This document shows positions 44,801 to 52,768 of a stretch of 64,000 nucleotides of DNA, piece after piece. The DNA comes from an uncultured Paludibacter sp. (lineage in GTDB: Bacteria; Bacteroidota; Bacteroidia; Bacteroidales; Paludibacteraceae). The position numbers and the translations under genes are program-made. The notes under the pieces were generated by a model. The model had not been told where the DNA came from and ran no database searches. It was given only the letters and a program-made list of their open reading frames with translations. Every line of letters starts with the position of its first letter. Within the stretch, counting starts at the first letter, position 1. The DNA lies in contig CALCBD010000018.1 in NCBI GenBank assembly GCA_937897985.1, forward strand, positions 248,001 through 312,000, written 5' to 3'.

Positions 44801-46264
44801 GACCAGATGATGCTGATCCGTAAAAACCTGGATAAAGTGATGTCGCTCATCAATCAGATTCTCGATTTCCGAAAGTTACAAAACAACCGGATGCAGCTGA
44901 ATATCGAAGAAATCAACTTTGGCGAATTTATTGCAAAATCGGGCTGGAACTTCAAAGAGATGGCGCATGCAAAAAGCTTAAATCTTTATATTGAGAATAA
45001 TACAGCTGACGCTACAGTCTGGGCCGACCCCGAACGTCTTGAATCCATTATTCAGAATCTGCTGACAAATGCGATAAAATATACTCCTTCCGGAAAAAAT
45101 ATCTATGTCCGTACCGAATCTGCCGGCGATAAACTGTTGCTTTATGTCATCGACGAAGGAATCGGTATTCCGCAGGAAAAAATAAATTTTATATTCGAAC
45201 GCTTTTTCAGTAATACGTCGCTGAAAAGCATAGTTCAGAAAAGTACAGGTATCGGTCTCGATCTGGTAAAGAAAATGGTGGAACTTCATCATGCCGAAAT
45301 TCAGGTACAAAGTCAGTTGGGCAATGGTTCCACTTTCTGTGTTAGCTTCAAAACCGGCTTCGAACACTTCCGCAATGACATGAATCATCTGATTTTTAAC
45401 AAAAAGGAAATTGTCGAAGAAATAAAAAATGAAGATACCGGACAAAAGGAATCGCTGCCACCGGTTGAATTTGAACAACACGAAACTAATAATCCACTGA
45501 TACTGATTGTTGAAGATAATGATGAATTGCGACACTATTTGTCGGTGAGTCTGAAAAATAATTACCGTGTAGCCGAAGCTACCAACGGATTACGTGGCTG
45601 GCATAAAATTGAAACAATTTTGCCCGATATCATTATTGCCGATTTGCGAATGCCGGAAATGGATGGTATGGAATTAACCAAAAAAGTGCGTGAAGATAAC
45701 CGTACATCGCATATACCAATTATCCTGCTTACTGCAGTGACCGACATGGAAAGCCGGATGCAGGGATTGAAAGCCGGTGCTGATGATTATATCACCAAGC
45801 CTTTCAATGGTGAATTTTTGCTGACCCGAATCGAAAATTTGTTGGTTCAACGTCGCAAATTACAACAATTTTATCGCTCACAACTCGTTTCATCATCAAA
45901 TGTTGTCACAGCTCCACCCCTTGAAAACAGAAAACAGGACGATAGTTTTATGCGAAAACTATTGCAGGTGATGAACGATAATATTGAAAATTCCGAACTG
46001 AACATCGATATGCTTGCCTCGGAATTCAATATGAGCCGTACCGTGTTTTTCACTAAAATTAAAAGTCTGACGGGCTTTTCACCTGTCGAATTCATACGTG
46101 AAATGAGATTCGAACGAGCCGCCGAATATATGCGTACCACCAATATGTCCATTTCTGAAATTTCCTATCAGGTGGGTATCGACGATCCGCGTTACTTCAG
46201 CCGCTGTTTCAAACAAAAATTTGGTGAAACTCCGTCCGACTATAAGAATAAGTACCAGAATTAA
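41891..46264 (+). CDS. Hybrid two-component system regulator (HTCS)
   Basis: A 1457-residue sensor-regulator. Order: signal peptide ending TTGSAQ, two propeller domains of W-I-G-T/W-I-A-T repeats (~25-790), Y_Y_Y domain (~800-870), a membrane helix (~890-915, ILYVLFLIGIFVLALYIF), HisKA with His944 in ISHELRTPLT, HATPase (~1040-1155), receiver with Asp1251 in IIADLRMPEMDG, and a C-terminal AraC-type helix-turn-helix (~1355-1455). Such proteins sense an oligosaccharide in the periplasm and activate the adjoining polysaccharide locus, here most likely the esterase-GH43, SusD/SusC and pectate lyase genes downstream. The 68-base gap to the next gene suggests limited read-through. Confidence 0.96.
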   Translation: MKKLLVLLSVVLFITTGSAQIHFSFSHFTSDNGLSQNSITSMFKDSKGFLWIGTRDGLNRFDGYNFRNFNSQFNKKFSGSSNRFLEIREDIFGFLWVKTYDEIVYRFDTDTEEFYRLKDENGNEITEKIRRFFILPCGDVWLATYKHGCFRVKYDDQSGLTTTKNYSLKSKNLPSDVIEKVALDKAANTWILTTNGLVCIDKEQKQSFKFLRQAFYSFNEDEKRILFGSIGSLIQFDKKAQTFKNINLKINSKIIDVQGVNSNFYILNAEKAGFLSFNFLKNEIQHYSLGQYPELKSNDIQQVYIDRAGDVWFGIVANGVVKFNVQTNKLEYLPTANTPERTTNPNILFAEDGKDVLWIQSYYGSFSWYDRKSNRLVPFNSLYSSDINTFLLYGVNHVLTDEQDILWISTNRGNGIFKCTFLPDYFGHYLLDNKSVYNVSNEVRAIFEDRLNRIWIATKDGLVHVYDENKSFIGNLDNSGRISKTGKTDILVYNFFQEKNGNIWLATRQKGLFRLKQGANALTYKMENFMHSDNNKYSPANNDFYSVTQDKTGRLWAGSYGAGLHLIQEDNGNVKFIHSLNDLKNYPVSNCSKVRHLFADSHNRLWIATTEGIVEFNANETNINKIKFIHYHNNRNSREGISANDIHYIIEDSNKDIWIASFGGGLSRLKNRDIHDNAFEFEKYESENGLPNNIIYTIVDDKIGNLWLTSENSIIKFNRKTKTIDVYGKGNEIENVEFSEAAACLLHSGEICVGSKSGFYAFNPSEVKRRVINAPIVFTGLKVLNKDVEITPGTFLPKQIDRMDKIQFTHKQNVFSIEFATLDMRAPEKVHYAYLLDGFDKDWNMVGAKQSATYTSLPPGDYVFRVKSTDSEGIWLNNERQIKIKILPSFWQSNLARILYVLFLIGIFVLALYIFTTIFKLKNNIHIEQQMADMKLRFFTDISHELRTPLTLISLPTDNILKENIDPFVRDQMMLIRKNLDKVMSLINQILDFRKLQNNRMQLNIEEINFGEFIAKSGWNFKEMAHAKSLNLYIENNTADATVWADPERLESIIQNLLTNAIKYTPSGKNIYVRTESAGDKLLLYVIDEGIGIPQEKINFIFERFFSNTSLKSIVQKSTGIGLDLVKKMVELHHAEIQVQSQLGNGSTFCVSFKTGFEHFRNDMNHLIFNKKEIVEEIKNEDTGQKESLPPVEFEQHETNNPLILIVEDNDELRHYLSVSLKNNYRVAEATNGLRGWHKIETILPDIIIADLRMPEMDGMELTKKVREDNRTSHIPIILLTAVTDMESRMQGLKAGADDYITKPFNGEFLLTRIENLLVQRRKLQQFYRSQLVSSSNVVTAPPLENRKQDDSFMRKLLQVMNDNIENSELNIDMLASEFNMSRTVFFTKIKSLTGFSPVEFIREMRFERAAEYMRTTNMSISEISYQVGIDDPRYFSRCFKQKFGETPSDYKNKYQN

Positions 46265-46332
46265 ATATAGTTCCGGAAATTTAAAAATAGTAAACTAAAT
46301 GATTATTAATAAGATAAAATTAAATTATTTGT

Positions 46333-47142
46333 ATGAAACAATTTAAAATGAACACAGCCGGAGTATCGGTTGCCATTCTGTTTTTACTTTCGGCCAGTCT
46401 GATTTATGCTCAGAAAAAGGTGACGCTCGACAATTTCTACAACAACGAAATCAGTCCGAAAACCAATCTGCCATACCACTATTTGTGGGAAGATAAGGCT
46501 TTCAGCGGATTTTCTCAACTCGGCGACATTTTCGTACAAAACGGTGCCGTACTTTCGACTTTGAAAGAAAAACCTTCGTGTAAAAATCTGAAAGGAACCG
46601 ATATTTTTATTATTGTGGATCCTGATAATGCTAAAGATGCTTTACATCCGAATTATATGGATAAAAATACTGCCGGTGCGATTGCAAAATGGGTGAAAAA
46701 TGGCGGTGTTCTGCTTCTGCTTACCAACGACAGTTCGAACTGCGAACTCGTTAAATTTAATATGCTGCCCGAAAAATTCGGAATAAAATACAACAATGAC
46801 CTGCATCACCCCGAATTAAGAGGTGCCGATAAATCAATCCGTAATTTTCCGAGTTGTGCTTCAGCCAATCTCCCTGATCATCCGCTTTTCAAAGGTGTAA
46901 ATAAAATCTTCATTAAAGAAATTTCGTCGATAAGCTGTACGAAACCTGCTCAACCGGTATTAAGCGAAAATGGATATGTTTTTATGGCTGAAGCAACTTA
47001 TGGGAAAGGATATGTTCTGGCTGTTGGAGATCCCTGGCTTTACAACGAATATATCGATCACGCGCTGTTACCTGCTGATTTTCAAAACAAAACAGCTGCT
47101 GAAAATCTGGTGAAATTACTGCTCTCCAAAACACATAAATAA
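46333..47142 (+). CDS. Secreted DUF4350-like (glutamine amidotransferase-fold) protein
   Basis: A 269-residue protein with a signal peptide ending LIYAQ. The body (YHYLWEDKAFSGFSQLGDIF, GTDIFIIVDPDNAKD, AIAKWVKNGGVLLLLTND) resembles a DUF4350/GldG-type Rossmann-like domain. I recall this domain fused to the C-terminus of unsaturated rhamnogalacturonyl hydrolases (GH105) in Bacteroidetes. Here it stands alone without the hydrolase. That link supports pectin or rhamnogalacturonan as the substrate of this locus. No catalytic residues can be assigned. A strong terminator lies 100 bases downstream. Confidence 0.75.
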   Translation: MKQFKMNTAGVSVAILFLLSASLIYAQKKVTLDNFYNNEISPKTNLPYHYLWEDKAFSGFSQLGDIFVQNGAVLSTLKEKPSCKNLKGTDIFIIVDPDNAKDALHPNYMDKNTAGAIAKWVKNGGVLLLLTNDSSNCELVKFNMLPEKFGIKYNNDLHHPELRGADKSIRNFPSCASANLPDHPLFKGVNKIFIKEISSISCTKPAQPVLSENGYVFMAEATYGKGYVLAVGDPWLYNEYIDHALLPADFQNKTAAENLVKLLLSKTHK

Positions 47143-47242
47143 TTAATGGAATCTGTTATTCTGAATTCAATCAGAAATTTGCCGAATAACAGTTATTCTT
47201 AATAAAACGGAAAATTGTACTGATAATGTTTTAAATTTTTTG

Positions 47243-47281
47243 TCAGGAAAGATCCCTTAGGAGCTTTCCTGATTTTTTTTT
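47243..47281 (+). terminator. Strong rho-independent terminator
   Basis: Bases 47243-47255 pair with 47260-47272 (12 pairs and one A-G mismatch) with a CTTA tetraloop, followed by nine Ts. It is 100 bases after the DUF4350-like gene, leaving an unusually long 3' region. Confidence 0.9.
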
Positions 47282-47508
47282 CTCTGAATCGGTCAGTTTG
47301 AACAACATAAAGATGTTTAAGAATTGAATTCAACTGCAAAAATTTGATGTAGTAAAAAGTGCAGTGTAAGTGTAATAAAAAATACGATAAATAGTGCATG
47401 AATTAAATTATGTTTTACGGCTATTTGTAGTAAAGCCGGAAAAGGATTCGAAAGTTTCAGGATTTTACTGTTAATTTGAAGGTCGGTTAAAAAAAATAAC
47501 AGAAAAAA

Positions 47509-47539
47509 TTTGGATTTATAAGAAAAATGTTTATGTTTG
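47509..47539 (+). promoter_or_regulatory. Promoter (TTTG-N19-TATGTTTG)
   Basis: TTTG at 47509-47512 and TATGTTTG at 47532-47539 with an exact 19-base spacer. It would start a transcript with a ~110-base leader for the unknown protein at 47657. Confidence 0.78.
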
Positions 47540-47656
47540 AAGTTCAGATTCTGATTTATAACAGATTAATTGCTACAGGCAGTAGTTGTATTTGCTACTT
47601 GTATTTACGGCATAGTTGTTATGTTAATTTATAGTTTATCAGAAAATTTGGATATT

Positions 47657-48430
47657 ATGAAAAAGCTAGTGTTTTTATTGCTGGGAGTAATGATTGCTGT
47701 CAATCTCGTTGCTCAGAAAGCAAGCTCAAACCAATACGAAGTTGAATCGGGCGATAGTCCGGAAATTATTGCCAACCCCGAATGTCGGTCTTCATTTGTT
47801 GATACTTCAAATGTTAAATTAATCAACAAAATTCAATCAGAAAAAGATCTCCCGGCTGAAAAAATTTCATCTTTAAACAAACAGGAAAAAACTGATATTG
47901 AAGATATTAGTAAAAAAAATAATATTTTCATTCCGATGAATATCAGGAATGAAAATATTGTAAGTGAAGCAGAATATCAGATCAGAGATTATTTAAACAA
48001 TGTTGAAAAGATAGAATTGAATGTCAGGACAGAACAAAACCGGCTTGCCAGAAAAATGAAAGCTGACAGATGGAAAATAGTAGGGCTTTATTCGACGGCA
48101 ATTATACTCAACGGTATCGGAGATGGACTGAACAACACAAATTCCAAAACAATCGGACACTTTGTTAATGCTGCTTCGGTAGCAGTGTTATTATCAACAC
48201 CTTTCTTTATCGATTATGATAAATCGAAATGGTACTGGTATTTGCTTACTTATGCTTCATTAAGGCTCTCACTCTTAGATGTTACTTATAATGTAACTAC
48301 AAGACAACCAATTAATTTTATCGGATCAACAGCAATTACCGACAAGATTTACAAAAAGTTAGACATTTATAATGCTTCTAAAACAATGGGACTTGTAGTC
48401 GGTTTCACTATTCCGTTCGGGATTCTTTAA
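47657..48430 (+). CDS. Hypothetical exported or membrane protein
   Basis: A 257-residue protein from the ATG at 47657, chosen because it gives a signal peptide (MKKLVFLLLGVMIAVNLVAQ); an upstream in-frame start at 47570 would bury it. After the signal comes a polar, Lys/Glu/Asn-rich stretch (~20-110) that is probably disordered or coiled, then a helix-rich hydrophobic half (~135-250) with segments such as KIVGLYSTAIILNGIGDGL and FVNAASVAVLLSTPFFIDY. I do not recognise the family. It has its own promoter and converges on the esterase-GH43 gene. Confidence 0.65.
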   Translation: MKKLVFLLLGVMIAVNLVAQKASSNQYEVESGDSPEIIANPECRSSFVDTSNVKLINKIQSEKDLPAEKISSLNKQEKTDIEDISKKNNIFIPMNIRNENIVSEAEYQIRDYLNNVEKIELNVRTEQNRLARKMKADRWKIVGLYSTAIILNGIGDGLNNTNSKTIGHFVNAASVAVLLSTPFFIDYDKSKWYWYLLTYASLRLSLLDVTYNVTTRQPINFIGSTAITDKIYKKLDIYNASKTMGLVVGFTIPFGIL

Positions 48431-48491
48431 CCGTCATATTGTATGGTAAATGTCCTGAAAAATTACAATTCTGAATTTTTAAAAATCAGCA

Positions 48492-48516
48492 GATATTCAG
48501 CCAGGTACTGAATATC
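48492..48516. terminator. Hairpin between convergent genes
   Basis: GATATTCAG (48492-48500) pairs perfectly with CTGAATATC (48508-48516) over a 7-base loop. U-rich stretches lie a few bases beyond on both strands, so it may end both transcripts. Confidence 0.55.
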
Positions 48517-48524
48517 CGTCTGTC

Positions 48525-50912
48525 TTATTTTTCGACCCTGAACCAGTCGAAATCTGCATATCCTGAATCGTTCAGAGAGCGGGGACGCTGACAGAATATA
48601 CCGGCTTTAGCTCCGATCCATTTTCCTTCATAAGCTTTAAAATTCTCATCTATTACAACGTAGTTTTTATCATCAATACTATAACTGAACCTGCAATTGG
48701 CTTTAGGTTCAAGTATATTTTCTTTGTTTAATATTTTGGTTTGTCTGACTTCGACCCTGAAACAGACAGTATTTTGTTGGATAGGAATTGATCTGACGAG
48801 TGTCTCAGGATTTCCATCCGGTGCATTTTTGCAGTTTACATAATTTATACTCAAACCATTATCGGTGCTATCGATAGTAATTGCAGCATAATCCTGCCCC
48901 ATAATAATCAAACCTGCCCGTTCACCTTTTCTGAAGGGCCTGAAAGTGAGTTTGGCAGTAGCCCTGAAATCGGGAGCCGGAAATTTTTGTAAAAGCAGGG
49001 CCGGAGCGTCCCATAGATTTTTAGCCGCACCAATCGTTTCCCAGGCAAATAATCGCAAATATCCTTTTTCGCCGGCAGGAAAATACCAAAGCGGATTGCT
49101 GTTGGCCTGCCACTGCCACTGCAGTCCGGGTGTTGATGCATTAAATTCATCACTTTCCACCGGTGTTGCTATAGGATAGTTTTTACCAACATTCGGTTTT
49201 TTATAGGTTTCGACAGGTGAACCACACCCATCCCCATCTTTATCTTCGCCTATTACAGGCCAGTCATTGACCCATTTCACAGGTTCAAGTAATACAGCCC
49301 GGCCATAAGCATACAAATCCTGAAAATGAATAAACCAGTCTTCTTTTCCATCAGGAGTGTCGATCCATGCACCCTGATGAGGACCGTTGATTTTAGTGTT
49401 GCCTTGTGCCATTACTATTTTTTCTTCGTAGGGACCATAAATTTTTGTCGATCGCAGGGCAAGTTGCCAGCCCGGTTTTACGCCACCTGCAGGTGAAAAG
49501 ATATAATAGTAACCGTTTCGTTTATACATTTTTGGTCCTTCAATAGTTGACTGATCGGGATGTCCGTCGAAAACCAAACGATCGTCGGTAATTGCCTGTT
49601 TTCCGTCAGGAGTCATTTCGAAAATACTGAGAACACTCTTCATCCCTGCTCTGCTTCCGGCAAAACCATGAACAAGATATGCCCGGCCATCCTCGTCCCA
49701 GAACGGACACGGGTCAATTAATCCTTTACCTGACCTGATTTTGATTAACGGTGACCATGTATCTGTTATTTTCCGGGCTTTGGTCATGTATATTCCTTCA
49801 TCCGGATCGCTGAAATAAATATAAAACTCGTTGTTGTGAAAACGAATGGAAGGAGCCCATACACCATTACCATGCTGCATATTGTTGAAACGTGCTTCCG
49901 GAACCATGTTTTTTAGTGCATAGGATACTAAAGTCCAGTTGACCAGGTCGTTTGAGTGCAATAGAGGTAAACCGGGTATATTGGCAAACGAGGATGCAAC
50001 CATGTAATAGTCATTACCAACCCTGCAAACATCAGGGTCGGAATAATCGGCATAAAGAACAGGATTTTTATAATTGCCTTTTCCTGAGTCCGAAACCCAA
50101 ACCTGAGAAACATAAGGTTTTATGTTTTCCTTCAATTCTTTGGTGAGTGGTGTTACTTTCAGCGCTTTCAGACCATCTGTAAAGAAACCGGCAACAATAC
50201 GGGCTCCTTTTTCGTTGAAGTGAGTATTGTCGTCCAATCCTTTAGGATAGAGTTTGCTTACTCCGGGAGCAAATTTATGAAAATACTGTTTCGATTTTTC
50301 AATACCTTCGGAAGCTAACCAATCGGAAGTTTGTTTTTGCATATCAATCAGCAATACTTTTTTTTCTTTAGCTACTTCGCGCACTATGCCGGGGTAAACG
50401 CCGTGAGTGTCGGTTAATTTGCCCTCATTATCAAATTTTCTCCGGGCTACTGAGGTACATAATATCGGTATTCCTCCTTTCGCCAAAACATCATCCACGA
50501 ATCGGGTAATATTGGTTTTATATTGTTCCGGTGTTGAATAGCGTTCTTTTTTTTCAACAGAGCTGTCATTGTGTCCGAACTGAATGACTACATAATCGCC
50601 TTTCTGTACATCTCTGATTGTTTTATCCCACAGCCCTTCGGAGATGAAAGTTTTTGTACTTCTTCCGTTCTGAGCTAAGTTTTTAATAATCACCCTGTCG
50701 TTGAAATACTCCGGTAATAATTGTCCCCAGCCGCGTTCGAGAAAAATCTCCTGTGAAATTTCTCCTGTCAGCGAATCGGTATAATTTTTATAAAACACTT
50801 TATCTGCCATTGTGCTGTCGCCTGCCATAAAAATATGCACAGGTCGGGTTGTGGATGAAAGAAAAAGTACAGTACAGGAAACAATTGTAATTAATTTGAA
50901 TAGTCTTTTCAT
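48525..50912 (-). CDS. SGNH carbohydrate esterase fused to GH43 glycosidase
   Basis: A 795-residue secreted fusion. Residues ~24-255 are an SGNH/GDSL esterase of the rhamnogalacturonan acetylesterase type: Ser33 in GDSTMAD, the GHND block, and Asp228-x-x-His231 in DNTHFNEKG. Residues ~278-580 are a GH43 propeller resembling subfamily 12, with Asp292 (SDPDV) as base, the IDPCPFWDEDG aspartate, and Glu458 (STIEGPKMY) as acid. Residues ~590-795 are a concanavalin-like GH43 C-terminal domain ending FDWFRVEK. It probably removes acetyl groups and arabinose or xylose-type side chains from the same pectic polymer. It is transcribed from its own -7 element, separate from susCD. Confidence 0.93.
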   Translation of the reverse strand: MKRLFKLITIVSCTVLFLSSTTRPVHIFMAGDSTMADKVFYKNYTDSLTGEISQEIFLERGWGQLLPEYFNDRVIIKNLAQNGRSTKTFISEGLWDKTIRDVQKGDYVVIQFGHNDSSVEKKERYSTPEQYKTNITRFVDDVLAKGGIPILCTSVARRKFDNEGKLTDTHGVYPGIVREVAKEKKVLLIDMQKQTSDWLASEGIEKSKQYFHKFAPGVSKLYPKGLDDNTHFNEKGARIVAGFFTDGLKALKVTPLTKELKENIKPYVSQVWVSDSGKGNYKNPVLYADYSDPDVCRVGNDYYMVASSFANIPGLPLLHSNDLVNWTLVSYALKNMVPEARFNNMQHGNGVWAPSIRFHNNEFYIYFSDPDEGIYMTKARKITDTWSPLIKIRSGKGLIDPCPFWDEDGRAYLVHGFAGSRAGMKSVLSIFEMTPDGKQAITDDRLVFDGHPDQSTIEGPKMYKRNGYYYIFSPAGGVKPGWQLALRSTKIYGPYEEKIVMAQGNTKINGPHQGAWIDTPDGKEDWFIHFQDLYAYGRAVLLEPVKWVNDWPVIGEDKDGDGCGSPVETYKKPNVGKNYPIATPVESDEFNASTPGLQWQWQANSNPLWYFPAGEKGYLRLFAWETIGAAKNLWDAPALLLQKFPAPDFRATAKLTFRPFRKGERAGLIIMGQDYAAITIDSTDNGLSINYVNCKNAPDGNPETLVRSIPIQQNTVCFRVEVRQTKILNKENILEPKANCRFSYSIDDKNYVVIDENFKAYEGKWIGAKAGIFCQRPRSLNDSGYADFDWFRVEK

Positions 50913-50941
50913 TGAGTCTGATGATTTTTTTAATGATTGTA

Positions 50942-50949
50942 CAAATATA
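50942..50949 (-). promoter_or_regulatory. -7 element TATATTTG of the esterase-GH43 gene
   Basis: A minus-strand TAnnTTTG match 30 bases before the start, directly after the susCD terminator. No -33 box is seen, in line with activator control. Confidence 0.55.
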
Positions 50950-50997
50950 GGAAAAAAATAAAAAAATCAGGGCAGAAATTTGAAATTCCTGCCCTGA
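50950..50997 (-). terminator. Terminator of the susC-susD operon
   Basis: On the minus strand a GC-rich stem (TCAGGGCAGG with its complement, arms within 50967-50997, 14 of 15 positions matching) is followed by ATTTTTTTATTTTTTT. It lies ~90 bases after the susD stop. Confidence 0.9.
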
Positions 50998-51085
50998 AAT
51001 GTCATTTGATTGTAATTGAATTATTCGCGAAAACTCAGGTACATAAACTGATTTTCCTATTTTTATTCAATAAATTTACCACTGT

Positions 51086-52738
51086 TTAATAACCGGGATT
51101 TTGAGTAATAGTAGCACTGTTTAATCCGATGGCATCCTGAGGAATCGGACGTAAAATCTTATAGTTACCATCATTACCTTTCATGGTGGCATCCGACGGA
51201 ACATCCGGATTATTGGCAGTCACATAACTTACTAACTTACCTGTGCGTTTCAGATCATTCCAGCGGTTATATTCACCTGCAAATTCGCGGGCACGTTCGT
51301 CGAGTACATAGTCGATGGTAGCATTCGCTTCGGTAATAGCAGTAGCGCCTGCTCTGGCACGAACCACATTGATATCGTTTTTAGCCTCAGTCAGTTTTCC
51401 TCCTAATTTTATATAGGCTTCAGCGCGAATCAGGTAAGTTTCGGCCAGACGGGCAAGGAAAATGTCACGCCGGCTTCCGGTGGTGTTGAATGGCTGATCA
51501 GGATCCGAGAATTTCTTTATGCAGGGATAATCTTTGTCCAGGTCGTTTTTCTGCCAGTTATCTGTTCCGGGCCATTTGATGGTAGCTGCCGAACGTTTTG
51601 CCGAATTCACTGCTTTCCATGCATCCACATCGGCCTGAGTAGCTCCGGGACGTGGGTAATACATTAATACTTCAAGGTCATTACGGGTATCAAATTTCTT
51701 GAAATACGAATAATAGCTGCATTTACCGGTCGAAACCGTTCCGTATAACTCCTGCATGAATGTTCCTGCAAAACGAGTGTCTTTCGGATCGGCAGCAAGT
51801 AAGTTGTAAAGTCGCATGGTGGGTTTCAGACGGGTATTCATATAAGGCATTCCATCGCCGGTTGCACCATCCGAACCACCGAGATATGCGCCATAGAATG
51901 AAGCCTGTGAGTTACCTTTCGTTACACTTTCGAGTGAAGTAGCACTGTATTGTACCGAAAACAAAATTTCGGCGTTTTTTTCATTGCCCGGATAGAAAAT
52001 TCCGGTTTTACCATCGAACGGCAATGTCAGAGCCTGACCTGCAATTGTTGTTGTGGCATAATCCACAGCCGACTGGAAATCGGCAGATGAACCAAATGTT
52101 TCGTATCCACGTGTGAGATAAACGAGTGATAAATAATGATTAACAACGCGTTTGTTAACACGGTTGGCAGCTGTAGCCGGAAGTACATCAAGTGCAGCTT
52201 TCATTTCGTTGATGATGAAAGTGTACACATCGGCTGCCGGAGTTCTCGGGAAATTAGTCACCGGTGTAGTGATAACATCGGTTGATAAAGCCACATCTCC
52301 GAATTGTTGTACCAGCTGAAAATAATAGAAGGCACGTAAAAAACGAACTTCAGCAATTCTTACCGCACTTTGATTGTACTGATTTCCATAATAAATAGCG
52401 TCATTACATTTTTTTATGGATTGATATACTGTGCTGTAAAAAGATTTTACTGAATTATCAGCCGGTGTCAGGTTTTGGTAGTTGCCCAATCCCTGTGAAA
52501 CTAATCCGGCACGACCAATTTTAAATAAATCGGTACCTGCTACGAACATTTCAATATTATCACCATACACATCGCGCAATGTTGAATAGCAGGCATTGAT
52601 CAGCGATTCATAACCGGAAGCCGTTTTGTAAAACGTTGCTGCGTCGGGGTTCGATTTATTTGTTTCAGTGAGAAAGTCGGAACATCCTGCCAACATTATA
52701 GCTGAAACAAAAGTGAATATATATATTATTTTTTTCAT
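51086..52738 (-). CDS. SusD/RagB family outer-membrane lipoprotein
   Basis: A 550-residue surface lipoprotein that caps the SusC channel and binds the oligosaccharide to be imported. The lipobox is MLAGC (Cys19). TPR-like helices cover the N-terminal half (FYKTASGYESLINACYSTLRDVYGDN), and the C-terminal RagB signature is clear (LIRAEAYIKLGG, LDERAREFAGEYNRWNDLKRTGKL). Length is normal. It follows susC by 30 bases in the same operon and ends with a strong terminator. Confidence 0.96.
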   Translation of the reverse strand: MKKIIYIFTFVSAIMLAGCSDFLTETNKSNPDAATFYKTASGYESLINACYSTLRDVYGDNIEMFVAGTDLFKIGRAGLVSQGLGNYQNLTPADNSVKSFYSTVYQSIKKCNDAIYYGNQYNQSAVRIAEVRFLRAFYYFQLVQQFGDVALSTDVITTPVTNFPRTPAADVYTFIINEMKAALDVLPATAANRVNKRVVNHYLSLVYLTRGYETFGSSADFQSAVDYATTTIAGQALTLPFDGKTGIFYPGNEKNAEILFSVQYSATSLESVTKGNSQASFYGAYLGGSDGATGDGMPYMNTRLKPTMRLYNLLAADPKDTRFAGTFMQELYGTVSTGKCSYYSYFKKFDTRNDLEVLMYYPRPGATQADVDAWKAVNSAKRSAATIKWPGTDNWQKNDLDKDYPCIKKFSDPDQPFNTTGSRRDIFLARLAETYLIRAEAYIKLGGKLTEAKNDINVVRARAGATAITEANATIDYVLDERAREFAGEYNRWNDLKRTGKLVSYVTANNPDVPSDATMKGNDGNYKILRPIPQDAIGLNSATITQNPGY

Positions 52739-52768
52739 TTTTAAATTTTTATTTAATAGTTTCGACGA

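Larger units (their letters stand above)
47143..47656. other. Intergenic region, 514 bases
   Basis: It contains a partly paired repeat right after the stop (47153-47161 with 47184-47192), a strong terminator (47243-47281), ~225 AT-rich bases in which I see no gene, and a promoter (47509-47539) with a ~110-base leader for the gene at 47657. A 66-codon minus-strand frame spans the terminator and is rejected. Confidence 0.65.

Noticed and set aside
44978..45535. A 185-codon minus-strand frame inside the second HTCS gene
   Set aside because: It lies opposite the kinase and receiver coding sequence with no independent evidence of a gene.
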